Positions 11,857 to 21,366 of a stretch of DNA of 64,000 nt are shown piece by piece. Every line of letters begins with the position of its first letter. Position 1 is the stretch's first letter. A model generated the notes under the pieces. The model saw only the letters and a list, made by a program, of their open reading frames with translations, searched no databases and was not told where the DNA came from. Source of the stretch: Flavobacterium proteolyticum (GTDB lineage: Bacteria > Bacteroidota > Bacteroidia > Flavobacteriales > Flavobacteriaceae); the NCBI RefSeq assembly GCF_015223105.1, contig NZ_JADFTZ010000005.1, positions 62,001 to 126,000 of the forward strand, read 5' to 3'. The translations under genes and the position numbers were made by a program.

Positions 11857-14354
11857 TCTGTCTTTCTTCGTTTAAAGGCTTTGTAAATTTCGACCCAAAG
11901 TACCGAAATACTTCCCACTAAAACGCATAATCCTATCTGAGAACCACTTACCATTTCAAATAAGAAGAAGTTCGAAAATGCAGGAATAAACAGTATTAAT
12001 CCAGTTAATAATATAGTGATTCCTATAATCAATCCTACCAAATTATTTTTGTACTGAATCGTTTTGAAAATCGAATAATAAAACGAACGATTCGCTAACG
12101 TTAATACGATATTGGAAGTAATTAAAGTTAAGAAAATCAAGGTTCTAGTTCCGTTTTCTGACATGTTTTCTCCAATAGCGTATTGGTAAATAAATAATAA
12201 TCCTAACGTAATTATTAGTCCTTGAATGATGCTAATTAACACTTCTTTGAAATTAAAGAAAGTTGTCGTTAGTGGTCTTGGTTTTTGAAGCATCAAATTA
12301 TCTTCCATAGGTTCGTTTTCGTATATGATGGAGCAGGTTGGTCCCATAATGATTTCTAGGAAAATAATGTGAACCGGAGTGAAAATATTCGGATACATCC
12401 AACCCAAAGCTAACGGAATAAACACAATCAATATAATCGGAATATGAATAGAAATGATGTATTGAATTGCTTTTTTTAGGTTGAGGTAGATTTTTCTTCC
12501 CATGGCAATTGCATCTGTCATTCGCTCGAAATTATCGTCTACAAGAATTAAGTTGGCAGCTTGTTTGGCAATTTCGGTACCTTTTTTACCCATCGCAATT
12601 CCGATGTGTGCCGATTTTAAAGCGGGTCCGTCATTTACGCCATCGCCTGTCATGGCTACGATTTGATTGTTGGCTTTTAAAGCTTTGATGATTCTCAATT
12701 TTGCTTCTGGAAACATTCTTGTGAAAATAGCCGTTTCCATTACTTTTTCTTTCAAAGTGGCTTCATCCATTGCCATTAATTCATCGCCATTCAATACTTT
12801 ATCCGCATTTTTAAACCCAACTTGTTTTGCGATGGTAGAAGTCGTTTCTGCATTATCGCCTGTAACGATTTTTACTTGAATTCCTGCTTTGTAAAACGTT
12901 TCAAAAACCGCTTGAATATTATGTTTTGGCGGATCATAAAACGCTACCAATCCTTTAAAATGGAACTTTAATTCTTGTTGGGTTGACGGGTAATCCGTTC
13001 CTTCAAAGTCAGAAACACCCACGCCTAAAACTCGGAATCCTTTTTGCATCATGGTTTTCATCGCCTCAAAAATCTGATTTTTTTCCGTTTCAGTTAAATG
13101 ACTAACAGCAATTAAAGCTTCGGGAGCACCTTTAGCTGCAATGATTTTTTTACCCGATTCGTTTTCAAAAACGTGTGTCATCATTGGAGGTTTTCCGCCT
13201 AAAGGATATTCGTGAACCAATTTGAAATATGGTCGTTCGTCTTCGCTTTCAAAATTAGAATAGGCTTCGTGAATGGCAATTTCCATCGCATCAAACGGAA
13301 TAGGTTCGCTCGACCACATGGCGAAATTCAATACTTCTTCTGCTTCGGGATTTAGTTTTTGAGAAGTTGCAACTATCGAATTGGATTTAAAAAGATACAA
13401 TTCGGCTAAACTCATTCGGTTTTCGGTAATTGTTCCTGTTTTATCGGTACAAATAACGGTAGCACTTCCAAGAGTTTCAACGGTTTTGGTTTGTTTGGTT
13501 ATGATTCCCATTTTCATCAAACGCCAAGCACCAAGAGCCATAAAAGTGGTGAAGGCTACCGGAATTTCCTCTGGAATAACGCTCATTGCCAAGGTTAAAG
13601 CCTTCAATAAACTGTCTAAAACCAATCTTGAATTATAGTAATTTATCGCCCAAACGACTGCAAAAATCACCAAACCGATAATTGACATTTTGGTAACGAA
13701 ATTCCCAATTTGAATTTGCAAAGGTGTTTTTTCTTCTTCAATTGCATTTAAGCTGGAACCTATTTTTCCTAATTGCGTTTTATTTCCAATAGCTGTTACT
13801 TCACAAATCGCTAAACCAGAAGCTACAATTGTACCTTGAAAAACTTGTTTATTTTCGGATTCATTTGATTTGAATACGGCTAAAGATTCACCCGTTAAAA
13901 TAGATTCGTTGACCGAAAAATCGTTGGATGAAAGAATAATTCCATCGGCAGGAATAAAAGCGCCTTCTTCTAGCTGAACGCAATCTCCAATAACAATTTC
14001 TTCGGTTGGAATTTCAATTAGTTGACTCTTTCTAATGACTTTACATTGTGGTTGGGTTAGTTTTTTTAAGGCTTCAATCGCATTACGACTTCTAGATTCT
14101 TGAAAAACCGAAATTGCCATAACAAAAACAATTGCAAAAGCCATGAAAATACCATCGCCGTAATCTCCTGTTATGAAATAAATACTGGTAGCGGTCAATA
14201 ATAAAAGAAACATGGGTTCTTTTACAATATCTAAAATGGAGTTCAGAAAATGGTTTTTTTTCTGGTGTTCGACAGAATTAGTGCCGAACTTTTTTGCAGA
14301 TTCTAATACTTCTAAATCGGTTAGGCCTATAATTGTTTTTTTAGAATCGCTCAT
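11853..14354 (-). CDS. cation-translocating P-type ATPase (Ca2+-type, P2)
   Basis: An 833-aa inner-membrane pump. It has the N-terminal cation-ATPase domain, the actuator motif LTGES, the PEEIP motif in transmembrane segment 4, the phosphorylation motif CTDKTGT, the hinge MTGDGVNDGPALK, and about four to six C-terminal membrane helices. Layout and the PEEIP motif fit P2-type Ca2+/Mn2+ exporters rather than heavy-metal P1 pumps, since there is no CPC motif or CxxC domain. The start is placed at MSDSKK (14354); eight further in-frame codons exist upstream. The 3' end overlaps mvaB by 4 bases. Confidence 0.9.
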   Translation of the reverse strand: MSDSKKTIIGLTDLEVLESAKKFGTNSVEHQKKNHFLNSILDIVKEPMFLLLLTATSIYFITGDYGDGIFMAFAIVFVMAISVFQESRSRNAIEALKKLTQPQCKVIRKSQLIEIPTEEIVIGDCVQLEEGAFIPADGIILSSNDFSVNESILTGESLAVFKSNESENKQVFQGTIVASGLAICEVTAIGNKTQLGKIGSSLNAIEEEKTPLQIQIGNFVTKMSIIGLVIFAVVWAINYYNSRLVLDSLLKALTLAMSVIPEEIPVAFTTFMALGAWRLMKMGIITKQTKTVETLGSATVICTDKTGTITENRMSLAELYLFKSNSIVATSQKLNPEAEEVLNFAMWSSEPIPFDAMEIAIHEAYSNFESEDERPYFKLVHEYPLGGKPPMMTHVFENESGKKIIAAKGAPEALIAVSHLTETEKNQIFEAMKTMMQKGFRVLGVGVSDFEGTDYPSTQQELKFHFKGLVAFYDPPKHNIQAVFETFYKAGIQVKIVTGDNAETTSTIAKQVGFKNADKVLNGDELMAMDEATLKEKVMETAIFTRMFPEAKLRIIKALKANNQIVAMTGDGVNDGPALKSAHIGIAMGKKGTEIAKQAANLILVDDNFERMTDAIAMGRKIYLNLKKAIQYIISIHIPIILIVFIPLALGWMYPNIFTPVHIIFLEIIMGPTCSIIYENEPMEDNLMLQKPRPLTTTFFNFKEVLISIIQGLIITLGLLFIYQYAIGENMSENGTRTLIFLTLITSNIVLTLANRSFYYSIFKTIQYKNNLVGLIIGITILLTGLILFIPAFSNFFLFEMVSGSQIGLCVLVGSISVLWVEIYKAFKRRKTD

Positions 14355-14427
14355 TGAAGATAAAAAATTAATATGCAAGTTACATAATTTATTCTTAAAA
14401 GAAATAGATTATTCGGCTAAGTTTTAC

Positions 14428-14435
14428 TATATTTG
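14428..14435 (+). promoter_or_regulatory. -7 box of guaB
   Basis: TATATTTG, 32 bases before the guaB ATG. No convincing -33 TTG is visible. Confidence 0.5.
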
Positions 14436-14467
14436 CACGCAATTTAACAACAACTACAAATTGCACC

Positions 14468-15940
14468 ATGAAAGCACACACAACTAAAATCGTTGGCGAA
14501 GGTCTTACTTACGACGATGTTTTGCTTATTCCAAATTATTCTGAAATTTTACCACGCGAAGTTAGTATTCAATCGAAATTTTCGAGAAATATTACGTTGA
14601 ATGTTCCTATCGTTTCTGCAGCAATGGATACGGTTACCGAAAGTTCTATGGCAATTGCTATGGCACAAGAAGGTGGAATTGGCGTGTTGCACAAAAACAT
14701 GACGATTGAGCAACAAGCAGCGAAAGTAAAGAAAGTAAAACGTGCAGAAAGCGGTATGATTATCGATCCAGTAACATTACCTTTAACTGCAACTGTTGGT
14801 GATGCGAAAATGGCAATGAAAGAATTTAGTATTGGCGGAATTCCAGTAGTAGATGAAAACGGAATTTTAAAAGGTATTGTTACTAATAGAGATTTACGTT
14901 TCGAAAAAGTAAATTCACGTTCGATTTTGGAAGTAATGACTTCTGAAAAATTGGTAACAGCTGCTCAAGGAACAACTTTACAAGAAGCAGAAGGAATTCT
15001 TCAAGAAAATAAAATTGAAAAATTACCAGTAGTTGACAACAATAATAAATTAGTAGGTTTAATTACCTTTAGAGATATTACCAAACTAACGCAAAAACCA
15101 ATTGCCAATAAAGATAAATTTGGTCGTTTGCGTGTTGCTGCGGCTTTAGGAGTTACAGCAGATGCAGTTGAAAGAGCAACAGCTTTAGTAAATGCTGGAG
15201 TTGACGCTGTAATCATTGATACGGCTCACGGACATACAAAAGGTGTGGTGGATGTATTAAAAGCAGTAAAAGCTAAATTCCCAGATTTAGATGTAGTTGT
15301 GGGTAACATTGCTACTCCAGAAGCAGCATTATATTTAGCTCAAAATGGAGCTGATGCGGTGAAAGTAGGAATTGGTCCAGGTTCTATTTGTACAACGCGA
15401 GTTGTGGCAGGTGTTGGATTTCCTCAATTTTCAGCCGTTTTAGAAGTGGCTGCAGCATTAAGAGGAACAGGAGTTCCAGTTATTGCTGATGGTGGAATTC
15501 GTTACACAGGTGATATTCCAAAAGCGATTGCTGCGGGAGCTGATTGTGTGATGTTAGGTTCGTTATTAGCAGGAACAAAAGAATCGCCAGGTGAAACGAT
15601 TATTTTTGAAGGAAGAAAATTCAAATCATACCGAGGAATGGGTTCTGTTGAGGCGATGCAAGAAGGTTCAAAAGACCGTTATTTCCAAGATGTAGAAGAT
15701 GATGTGAAGAAATTAGTTCCAGAGGGAATTGTAGGTCGTGTTCCTTACAAAGGAGAATTAAACGAAAGCATGCAACAATTTATCGGTGGTTTAAGAGCCG
15801 GAATGGGATATTGTGGTGCAAAAGATATTCCAACCTTACAAGAAAATGGACGTTTCATTAGAATTACAGCGAGTGGAATTGGCGAAAGTCACCCACATAA
15901 CGTAACGATTACGAAAGAAGCTCCGAATTATTCGAGATAG
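14468..15940 (+). CDS. guaB: inosine-5'-monophosphate dehydrogenase
   Basis: Commits IMP to guanine nucleotide synthesis, producing XMP with NAD+. At 490 aa it is full length: a TIM barrel interrupted by two CBS domains (about residues 95-205; [10 protein letters not shown] and [10 protein letters not shown]). The catalytic loop is GPGSICTTR with Cys308. The flap RYFQ and the [12 protein letters not shown] segment are present. It is monocistronic, with its own -7 box and a strong terminator. A short heptamer array sits between stop and terminator. Confidence 0.97.
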   Translation: MKAHTTKIVGEGLTYDDVLLIPNYSEILPREVSIQSKFSRNITLNVPIVSAAMDTVTESSMAIAMAQEGGIGVLHKNMTIEQQAAKVKKVKRAESGMIIDPVTLPLTATVGDAKMAMKEFSIGGIPVVDENGILKGIVTNRDLRFEKVNSRSILEVMTSEKLVTAAQGTTLQEAEGILQENKIEKLPVVDNNNKLVGLITFRDITKLTQKPIANKDKFGRLRVAAALGVTADAVERATALVNAGVDAVIIDTAHGHTKGVVDVLKAVKAKFPDLDVVVGNIATPEAALYLAQNGADAVKVGIGPGSICTTRVVAGVGFPQFSAVLEVAAALRGTGVPVIADGGIRYTGDIPKAIAAGADCVMLGSLLAGTKESPGETIIFEGRKFKSYRGMGSVEAMQEGSKDRYFQDVEDDVKKLVPEGIVGRVPYKGELNESMQQFIGGLRAGMGYCGAKDIPTLQENGRFIRITASGIGESHPHNVTITKEAPNYSR

Positions 15941-15946
15941 TTTTAA

Positions 15947-15973
15947 TGTTCAGTGATCAGTCACAGTGTTCAG
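15947..15973 (+). repeat. heptamer array after guaB
   Basis: Units TGTTCAG, TGATCAG, a 6-base TCACAG and TGTTCAG again, starting 6 bases past the stop codon. Confidence 0.7.
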
Positions 15974-15982
15974 TAAAAACAG

Positions 15983-16015
15983 AAACCTGATAGTTATAAG
16001 CTATCAGGTTTTTTT
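15983..16015 (+). terminator. guaB terminator
   Basis: 11-bp perfect stem AAACCTGATAG/CTATCAGGTTT, 7-base loop, T run. Confidence 0.9.
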
Positions 16016-16029
16016 GTACTTAAAAATGA

Positions 16030-16085
16030 ACACGAATTTCACTAATTTACACCAATTAATTTGTGCTAATTCGTGAAATTTGTGT
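16030..16085. repeat. 56-bp imperfect inverted repeat after the CAP gene
   Basis: Left arm starts ACACGAATTTCAC (16030) and right arm ends GTGAAATTTGTGT (16085): 25-base arms with about 5 mismatches around a 6-base centre. It begins 4 bases past the stop of the minus-strand CAP gene and resembles a REP-like palindromic unit. It lacks a T run, so it is a poor terminator. Confidence 0.65.
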
Positions 16086-16089
16086 TTAA

Positions 16090-16599
16090 TTACTTCGCAC
16101 CAAACAATTGCACGGCATATATTTTCTTGTTTTCCCAATCGATGCTAAAACCGATTTCAGTATAAAAGTATTGATGATCTAAAATATTTTTCAAATGATT
16201 GGGTGATTTCTTCCACAGATTGAACATTTTTAAGGCTAAAGTGTCTAAGTCAGCTTCAGTATAAATTTGGTCTTTAATTCCTGTAAATAATAAGTTTTCA
16301 CCCACTAAAACAAACGAATTTCCGCCATAAAAATACACGCGTTCTTTCGGACTTTGCTTTTTAGCATCAGTCTGTTCGTGCGATAAGGTTTGAGCTTTTG
16401 CAATGTATTTAGCATGGTCGTCAGCGGCTTTTTTCAAATAAATATCCAAACCAAGTAATTTTCTGTCGTTATTGGAACGTTCTTCGTTTATTAATTGATA
16501 TAGTTTAGTTTTTAGTTTTTCTAAATCAATTTTGTTTTGATTTTGACTGAAACTTAAAGTGGAAATTAAGAGTAGGAATAGGGTAATTTGGATTTTCAT
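16090..16599 (-). CDS. secreted CAP-domain protein
   Basis: A 169-aa protein with a signal peptide ending LSFSQ and one CAP (SCP/PR1) domain. Family features: the N-terminal helix LYQLINEERSNN, a central His in HEQTDAKKQ, GENLLF, then LWKKSPNHLKNILDHQYFYTEIGFSI and a final strand with KKIYAVQLFG. The two His and acidic residues that line the CAP cavity seem present. It is presumably periplasmic or secreted; the activity of bacterial CAP proteins is mostly unknown. It lies directly downstream of the larger CAP protein at 16634 and is clearly its paralogue. Confidence 0.85.
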   Translation of the reverse strand: MKIQITLFLLLISTLSFSQNQNKIDLEKLKTKLYQLINEERSNNDRKLLGLDIYLKKAADDHAKYIAKAQTLSHEQTDAKKQSPKERVYFYGGNSFVLVGENLLFTGIKDQIYTEADLDTLALKMFNLWKKSPNHLKNILDHQYFYTEIGFSIDWENKKIYAVQLFGAK

Positions 16600-16633
16600 G
16601 TTAGTTTGGATTTTTTATAATAACTCGTTTAAG

Positions 16634-18934
16634 TTACAGATTATTGCATTTTTTACAGAAATCTGATTTAATTTGTTCATTTCTCAAAAGATTGAAGTTT
16701 TCTTTTTGCCATTCGCACCATTCTTTTTTATTCAGTTGATAGACTTTGTTTAAAATTTGTTGATTCGTTTTCACATCGTTTTCATCAAAGAAAAGAGTAA
16801 CAGTTTGCGCTAATAATAATGCTTCTTCTTTTGAAAATGTAGGCTTATTCATTTCGGCTTTGAGTAAAGCAATACTGTAATTATAAACACTCCAATGATT
16901 GACAAACAAAGCCAAATTAATTCTATCTTCTTTGGTTTTTATGTTCGATTTAAAACTCATGTAAACTCTATCGAAATAACGATTGATGTTCTTATAATCG
17001 TTTATATGATTGCTATAATAAAGTAAAATGTAATCGAAATTGCATTGAAGTTTTTTATTTTCTTTAAACGTTATGAACTTGGTCTCTATTGATGCTGGCT
17101 TACTAACATTGGTAAGTTTAGAAATATTAACATCCCATTTTTCAAGTAATTCACTATTTATTCTGCAATAAAGAATTAGTAAATTCAGTTGCGTGTTTTT
17201 TGGTAGGGATTCAAATTTTCCTAACCAAATTTTAAGAAATTGTGTCGTTTTAAAAAAATCTTGTTTAAAATTTTTACATATTACTGCCGTTGCATTTTGA
17301 ACTAATTTAGGATTTGTTTTTATTTCATTAAAAACCATTTCATCAAAAATACTAGAACTGTATTCCAAAGTATACATTTTTGAAAGTGCTAAATTCGCCT
17401 TTTTATAATCCTTATCATAAATAGCAGTTCTTAGATTTAAGTCATATAAAGAGCTTAAATAATCTTCATTTGACAACGAATCTTTATCAATTTTTCCATA
17501 ATAATTAACAACTAGTTTAGAAACTCTTTGTTCATTTAGATACGTTTCAAACTCTTTGTTTTTTAGATTGATGTACTCTCTAATTTCATTTTTGGGTTTA
17601 CTTGCTAAATATTCCATGTTTTCCATAGCTAATTGAATGTAGCATTTTTCCCAATTTTCTTCGGCAATGACTAACGAAGGTTTCATTTTTATATTCAAAG
17701 TATCTCTTGCGAATTTTTCAATAGCAATTGCTCTATCGTCATGTAATTTTTTGTTCGAAATTTCATTTCCTTCGATTGAACTATAACTATAAATTTGAGT
17801 AGAATGAACTTTATCATATAATTTAGAGTAACTACCATTATTTGATTTTACTTTGTTTTTGTCAAATTCAAATAAAATTTCTTCAGTATATATGATTCCT
17901 TTACTACTCAAACTTGCATCATTTGTTACTTCAATGATTGGTTCTAAAGGAAATAAATCAATGGTTTTTGATTTTATTTGTAAAGGCACAACATATTCGC
18001 AAGCACAATTATCAAAAATCAAAATTACATTAGCGACAATTTCTTTTCCAATAAGATGACTTGGAACTTTTCCAACTTTAGTGATTAACTTGTATTCGTT
18101 TTGAGCTGTGTTGTTTTTTAATAATTCTTCTCTATAAATGGGTTCTGACATTACACCATCGTAGATTGGAGAGACGTCAAAAGTGTTAGGTTTATCACAT
18201 TTCATTTGTTCTTTTTCAACAAAATCAATTGCTATTCCATCTCTTGGTTCAGAAAACATCAATTCAAATTCCTGTTTATCATGATAATACAGAATGACAT
18301 TTTCACCTTCTATTGCAATATTATTTCCAATATGTAGTTTTGTTCCAAAATCAATCGGTCTACATTTTTTATTCTTTTCTTCAACTCCAAAGGCATTTTC
18401 AGATAGTTGATTTGGTATTTGAATTCCTTTTATCCCAAAAACGTGAGTAGCATAGATTCTATTTCTTTTAATATCTATGTAAAAACCTAAATCGGCTGCA
18501 TCAAAATCTTTGTTAATTATGTTTTTGTAATGAGGTGGCGAATTTTTCCACTGATTGAAAATCGTTTGAGCTAATTTATCTAATTCTTTATCGCTATATT
18601 TTTCTTGTTTAATAGAAGTAAATAAAATGTTTTCACCAAATCCACTAAACTTTTTTCCACCATAAAAAATAACTCGATCACTTGGATTCTTCTTTTTTAC
18701 ATCTTTCTGTTCGTGCGATAAAAAACCTAATTTCTTTAAATATAGACTATGATCTTCTGCAGCCTTAAGAAGAAAAGTATCTTTTTCGAATTCTTTTAAT
18801 TTTAGTGATTTCCTGTGATTGTTTATTAAAATACTCACTTTTGAATTTAACTTTTTAAAGTCAATTTCAACTTCTTGTTGTGAGAAAATTGAAATGGAAA
18901 ATAGAAAAGATACAAATAGAAAAAATTTACTCAT
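16634..18934 (-). CDS. large secreted protein: CAP domain plus OmpA-like segment
   Basis: A 766-aa protein with a signal peptide (ending SISIFSQ). Residues 25-170 are a CAP domain closely matching the neighbouring 169-aa protein (SHEQKDVKKKNPSDRV, GENILFTSIKQ, QWKNSPPHYKNII). Residues 180-340 are beta-rich and unassigned. Residues about 345-415 read like a degenerate OmpA C-terminal domain (ILFEFDKNKVKSN, then YSSIEGNEISNKKLHDDRAIAI). The last 350 residues are helical, repeat-like and unrecognised. It ends KKCNNL with a CxxCKKC-type cysteine cluster. Probably anchored to or acting at the cell envelope. Confidence 0.75.
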   Translation of the reverse strand: MSKFFLFVSFLFSISIFSQQEVEIDFKKLNSKVSILINNHRKSLKLKEFEKDTFLLKAAEDHSLYLKKLGFLSHEQKDVKKKNPSDRVIFYGGKKFSGFGENILFTSIKQEKYSDKELDKLAQTIFNQWKNSPPHYKNIINKDFDAADLGFYIDIKRNRIYATHVFGIKGIQIPNQLSENAFGVEEKNKKCRPIDFGTKLHIGNNIAIEGENVILYYHDKQEFELMFSEPRDGIAIDFVEKEQMKCDKPNTFDVSPIYDGVMSEPIYREELLKNNTAQNEYKLITKVGKVPSHLIGKEIVANVILIFDNCACEYVVPLQIKSKTIDLFPLEPIIEVTNDASLSSKGIIYTEEILFEFDKNKVKSNNGSYSKLYDKVHSTQIYSYSSIEGNEISNKKLHDDRAIAIEKFARDTLNIKMKPSLVIAEENWEKCYIQLAMENMEYLASKPKNEIREYINLKNKEFETYLNEQRVSKLVVNYYGKIDKDSLSNEDYLSSLYDLNLRTAIYDKDYKKANLALSKMYTLEYSSSIFDEMVFNEIKTNPKLVQNATAVICKNFKQDFFKTTQFLKIWLGKFESLPKNTQLNLLILYCRINSELLEKWDVNISKLTNVSKPASIETKFITFKENKKLQCNFDYILLYYSNHINDYKNINRYFDRVYMSFKSNIKTKEDRINLALFVNHWSVYNYSIALLKAEMNKPTFSKEEALLLAQTVTLFFDENDVKTNQQILNKVYQLNKKEWCEWQKENFNLLRNEQIKSDFCKKCNNL

Positions 18935-19020
18935 AGATTTTGGTTTGATGTCTAATTAATGCCAACTTTCATGCCAAAAAAAATCCAAGAGATTCCTTCG
19001 GAATGACAAAGTTTTTGGAT

Positions 19021-19054
19021 AACTGAATACTGCGACTGCTAACTGAAAACTAGA
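19021..19054 (-). repeat. heptamer array after the antiporter gene
   Basis: Units AACTGAA, TACTGCG, a 6-base ACTGCT, AACTGAA and AACTAGA on the plus strand. It starts 3 bases past the stop of the minus-strand antiporter gene. Confidence 0.7.
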
Positions 19055-19057
19055 GAA

Positions 19058-21295
19058 TTATCCCTTCAAAAACTCATTAATCTTTTTTCTATCACCAGCA
19101 ATCCACAAAATATCATCAGATTCTAAAATCCAATGCGATTCAGGGTTTAGAATACGTTTTCCGTTGCGTTCGATGCCTACGATGATGCCGTGCGTTTTTT
19201 CTCTAATTTGTGATTCTCGGATGCTTTTTCCGATGCAAACACGGTTTTTAAGTTCTAATTGTTGTAATATGATGTCTTCTTTTTCTGTGGTTTCTGGAGC
19301 ATCTATTTCGTGTTTATCTAGGTAATTCTTAAATAATTTTACTTGTTCGTCTGTACCAATAACGTTGATTTCATCACCTGGAAATAATCGTTCGGTTCTA
19401 ATCGGAATATTAATTGTGATTTCGCCTCGTTTAATAGAAGCAATATTGATTCCAAATTGCTCTCTAATTTTTAATTCTTCTAAGGTTTTTCCGGCTAAAT
19501 TGGAGGCTGTAGCAATTTCAAAATCTGCCATGTGACCATCCCAAGGCGATAGCACATTCTGACGTTTGTTGGCTTGTTTTGTAATTTCTCTATCGTTGAA
19601 GTTTCTCAAGAAATGACCTTCAATTTTGTTGTAAAACGCATGCAATCGTTTTGGGAATAAAATATAGGAAACGATTCCAATAACCAACGCAATAATAGCG
19701 ATTACAGGAGAGAAAAATTCATTCAATACAAATCCCATATAAAAAAGCGAAAGTGCAATTCTAAAGAAAACTAATACGATAATCGGACCTTGATATTTTC
19801 TGACTTGCATTAATTCTTGCACTTGTTCTACTGCTACTCTTCGCAATGATAATGCCCATAAAAATGGTGATAATATTACAACTGTTATTAATGCTGCAAT
19901 AGCATTTCCAAAACGGGAATCTTCTACTAATGGCAGAATATATTTGGATGAAAGTAGAATAATCGCCACAATAATAATCGAGTGAATAATCACCTGAGTT
20001 AAGTAAGCACGAAGTACAATTTGCCAAGTACTAACTGATTTAATAGCTTCGGTATTAGCACTATAGCGCTCGATTTTTTTAACCCAACGTCTTGGTAGTT
20101 TTTTCTCTAAATAAGACGAAAATGGTGTTGAAAATTTCACCATAAATGGAGTTGTAAATGTGGTGATAGCAGAAACGGCTACCACAATTGGATATAAGAA
20201 ATCGCTTGTTACATTCAACGTCATTCCTAAAGTTGCGATAATGAACGAAAACTCTCCAATTTGCGATAAACTCATTCCAGTTTGTATGGATTGTTTCAAT
20301 GGTTGCCCCGAAAGTAAAGCTCCAATTGTTGAAGAAAGTGATTGGCCTAGAATTACAACCAACGTTAAAATGGCTACAGGAAATCCATATTTTATCAACA
20401 TCTCAGGATCAATTAACATTCCGACTGATACGAAGAAAACCGCACCAAATAAATCTTTTACAGGTTTTACCAAGTGTTCAATGTGTTCCGCCTGCGTGGT
20501 TTCGGCAATAATTGAACCCATGATAAAGGCACCAAGAGCAGGAGAGAAGCCTACATTAGCTGCAAATAAAACCATCAATAAACACAAAGCCAATGAAACA
20601 ATTAGCAACATTTCGTCGGTTAATAAGTGCTTAGCTTTTTTAAGGAATGTTGGGATAAAGAAAATTCCTGCTACAAACCAAATGGTTAAAAAGAACACCA
20701 ATTTCAAAACCGATTGTAATAATTCAGTTCCCGAAAATTGTTGACTTACAGCAACCGTTGATAATAAAACCATCATTAAAATGGCTAAAATATCTTGTAC
20801 AATCAACGCTCCAATTACATTTCCGGCGAATTTTTGTGTTTTTACGCCTAATTCGTCAAAGGTTTTTAAGATAATGGTTGTAGAAGATATGGATAAAATA
20901 ACGCCTAAAAATAAGCTATTCATTTTGCCCCAATCCATCAATTGTCCTACGAAATAACCCAAAGCGACCATTGAGATGATTTGGGTCAACGCTGTTATAG
21001 AAGCAGTTCCACCGACTTTCATTAGTTTTTTGAAACTAAATTCGAGACCAAGACTAAACAAGAGGAAAATAACTCCAATTTCTGCCCAAACTTTTACACT
21101 GTTCATGTCTTTTACCGTTGGGAAGAAATCGAATTCACTTCCTGCTAAAAATCCTGCTACTAAATAACCTAAAACGAGCGGTTGTTTTAATAGTCTAAAT
21201 ATTAATACTGCGATTGCAGCAGTTACAAGAATTAGCCCTAAATCGCTAATTAAATTGGGTAAATGAACAGTAGAAGTAGAAAGTAATATTGGCAT
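19058..21295 (-). CDS. cation:proton antiporter, CPA2 family, with two RCK-C domains
   Basis: A 745-aa inner-membrane transporter. The first 400 residues carry 12-13 hydrophobic helices of the Na+/H+ exchanger fold, including VLGYLVAGFLAG and the paired phrase GFSPALGAFIMGS. A further membrane region spans about 430-570. The C-terminal 150 residues hold two TrkA-C (RCK-C) ligand domains (about 605-670 and 680-745), each with the GDEINVIG / SDDILWIAG pattern. No Rossmann RCK-N (NAD-binding) domain is seen. Probable role is K+ or Na+ efflux in exchange for H+, gated by a cytosolic ligand. Confidence 0.88.
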   Translation of the reverse strand: MPILLSTSTVHLPNLISDLGLILVTAAIAVLIFRLLKQPLVLGYLVAGFLAGSEFDFFPTVKDMNSVKVWAEIGVIFLLFSLGLEFSFKKLMKVGGTASITALTQIISMVALGYFVGQLMDWGKMNSLFLGVILSISSTTIILKTFDELGVKTQKFAGNVIGALIVQDILAILMMVLLSTVAVSQQFSGTELLQSVLKLVFFLTIWFVAGIFFIPTFLKKAKHLLTDEMLLIVSLALCLLMVLFAANVGFSPALGAFIMGSIIAETTQAEHIEHLVKPVKDLFGAVFFVSVGMLIDPEMLIKYGFPVAILTLVVILGQSLSSTIGALLSGQPLKQSIQTGMSLSQIGEFSFIIATLGMTLNVTSDFLYPIVVAVSAITTFTTPFMVKFSTPFSSYLEKKLPRRWVKKIERYSANTEAIKSVSTWQIVLRAYLTQVIIHSIIIVAIILLSSKYILPLVEDSRFGNAIAALITVVILSPFLWALSLRRVAVEQVQELMQVRKYQGPIIVLVFFRIALSLFYMGFVLNEFFSPVIAIIALVIGIVSYILFPKRLHAFYNKIEGHFLRNFNDREITKQANKRQNVLSPWDGHMADFEIATASNLAGKTLEELKIREQFGINIASIKRGEITINIPIRTERLFPGDEINVIGTDEQVKLFKNYLDKHEIDAPETTEKEDIILQQLELKNRVCIGKSIRESQIREKTHGIIVGIERNGKRILNPESHWILESDDILWIAGDRKKINEFLKG

Positions 21296-21304
21296 AGAAT
21301 TGAA

Positions 21305-21325
21305 TTTTTACTAAAATAGTAAAAA
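21305..21325. repeat. A+T-rich perfect palindrome upstream of the antiporter gene
   Basis: TTTTTACTA / TAGTAAAAA with a 3-base centre, 10 bases upstream of the antiporter start and 42 bases past the deacetylase stop. It could be an operator, a weak terminator, or both. Confidence 0.45.
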
Positions 21326-21366
21326 GTGATTGGTTTTCAAAATTTCAATTCTTTATGCGCTTAATT

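Noticed and set aside
20160..20744. 194-codon open frame on the plus strand opposite the antiporter gene
   Set aside because: It is antisense to conserved membrane helices, with low-complexity Lys/Thr/Pro-rich text and no promoter box. It is a by-product of the antiporter codon use.
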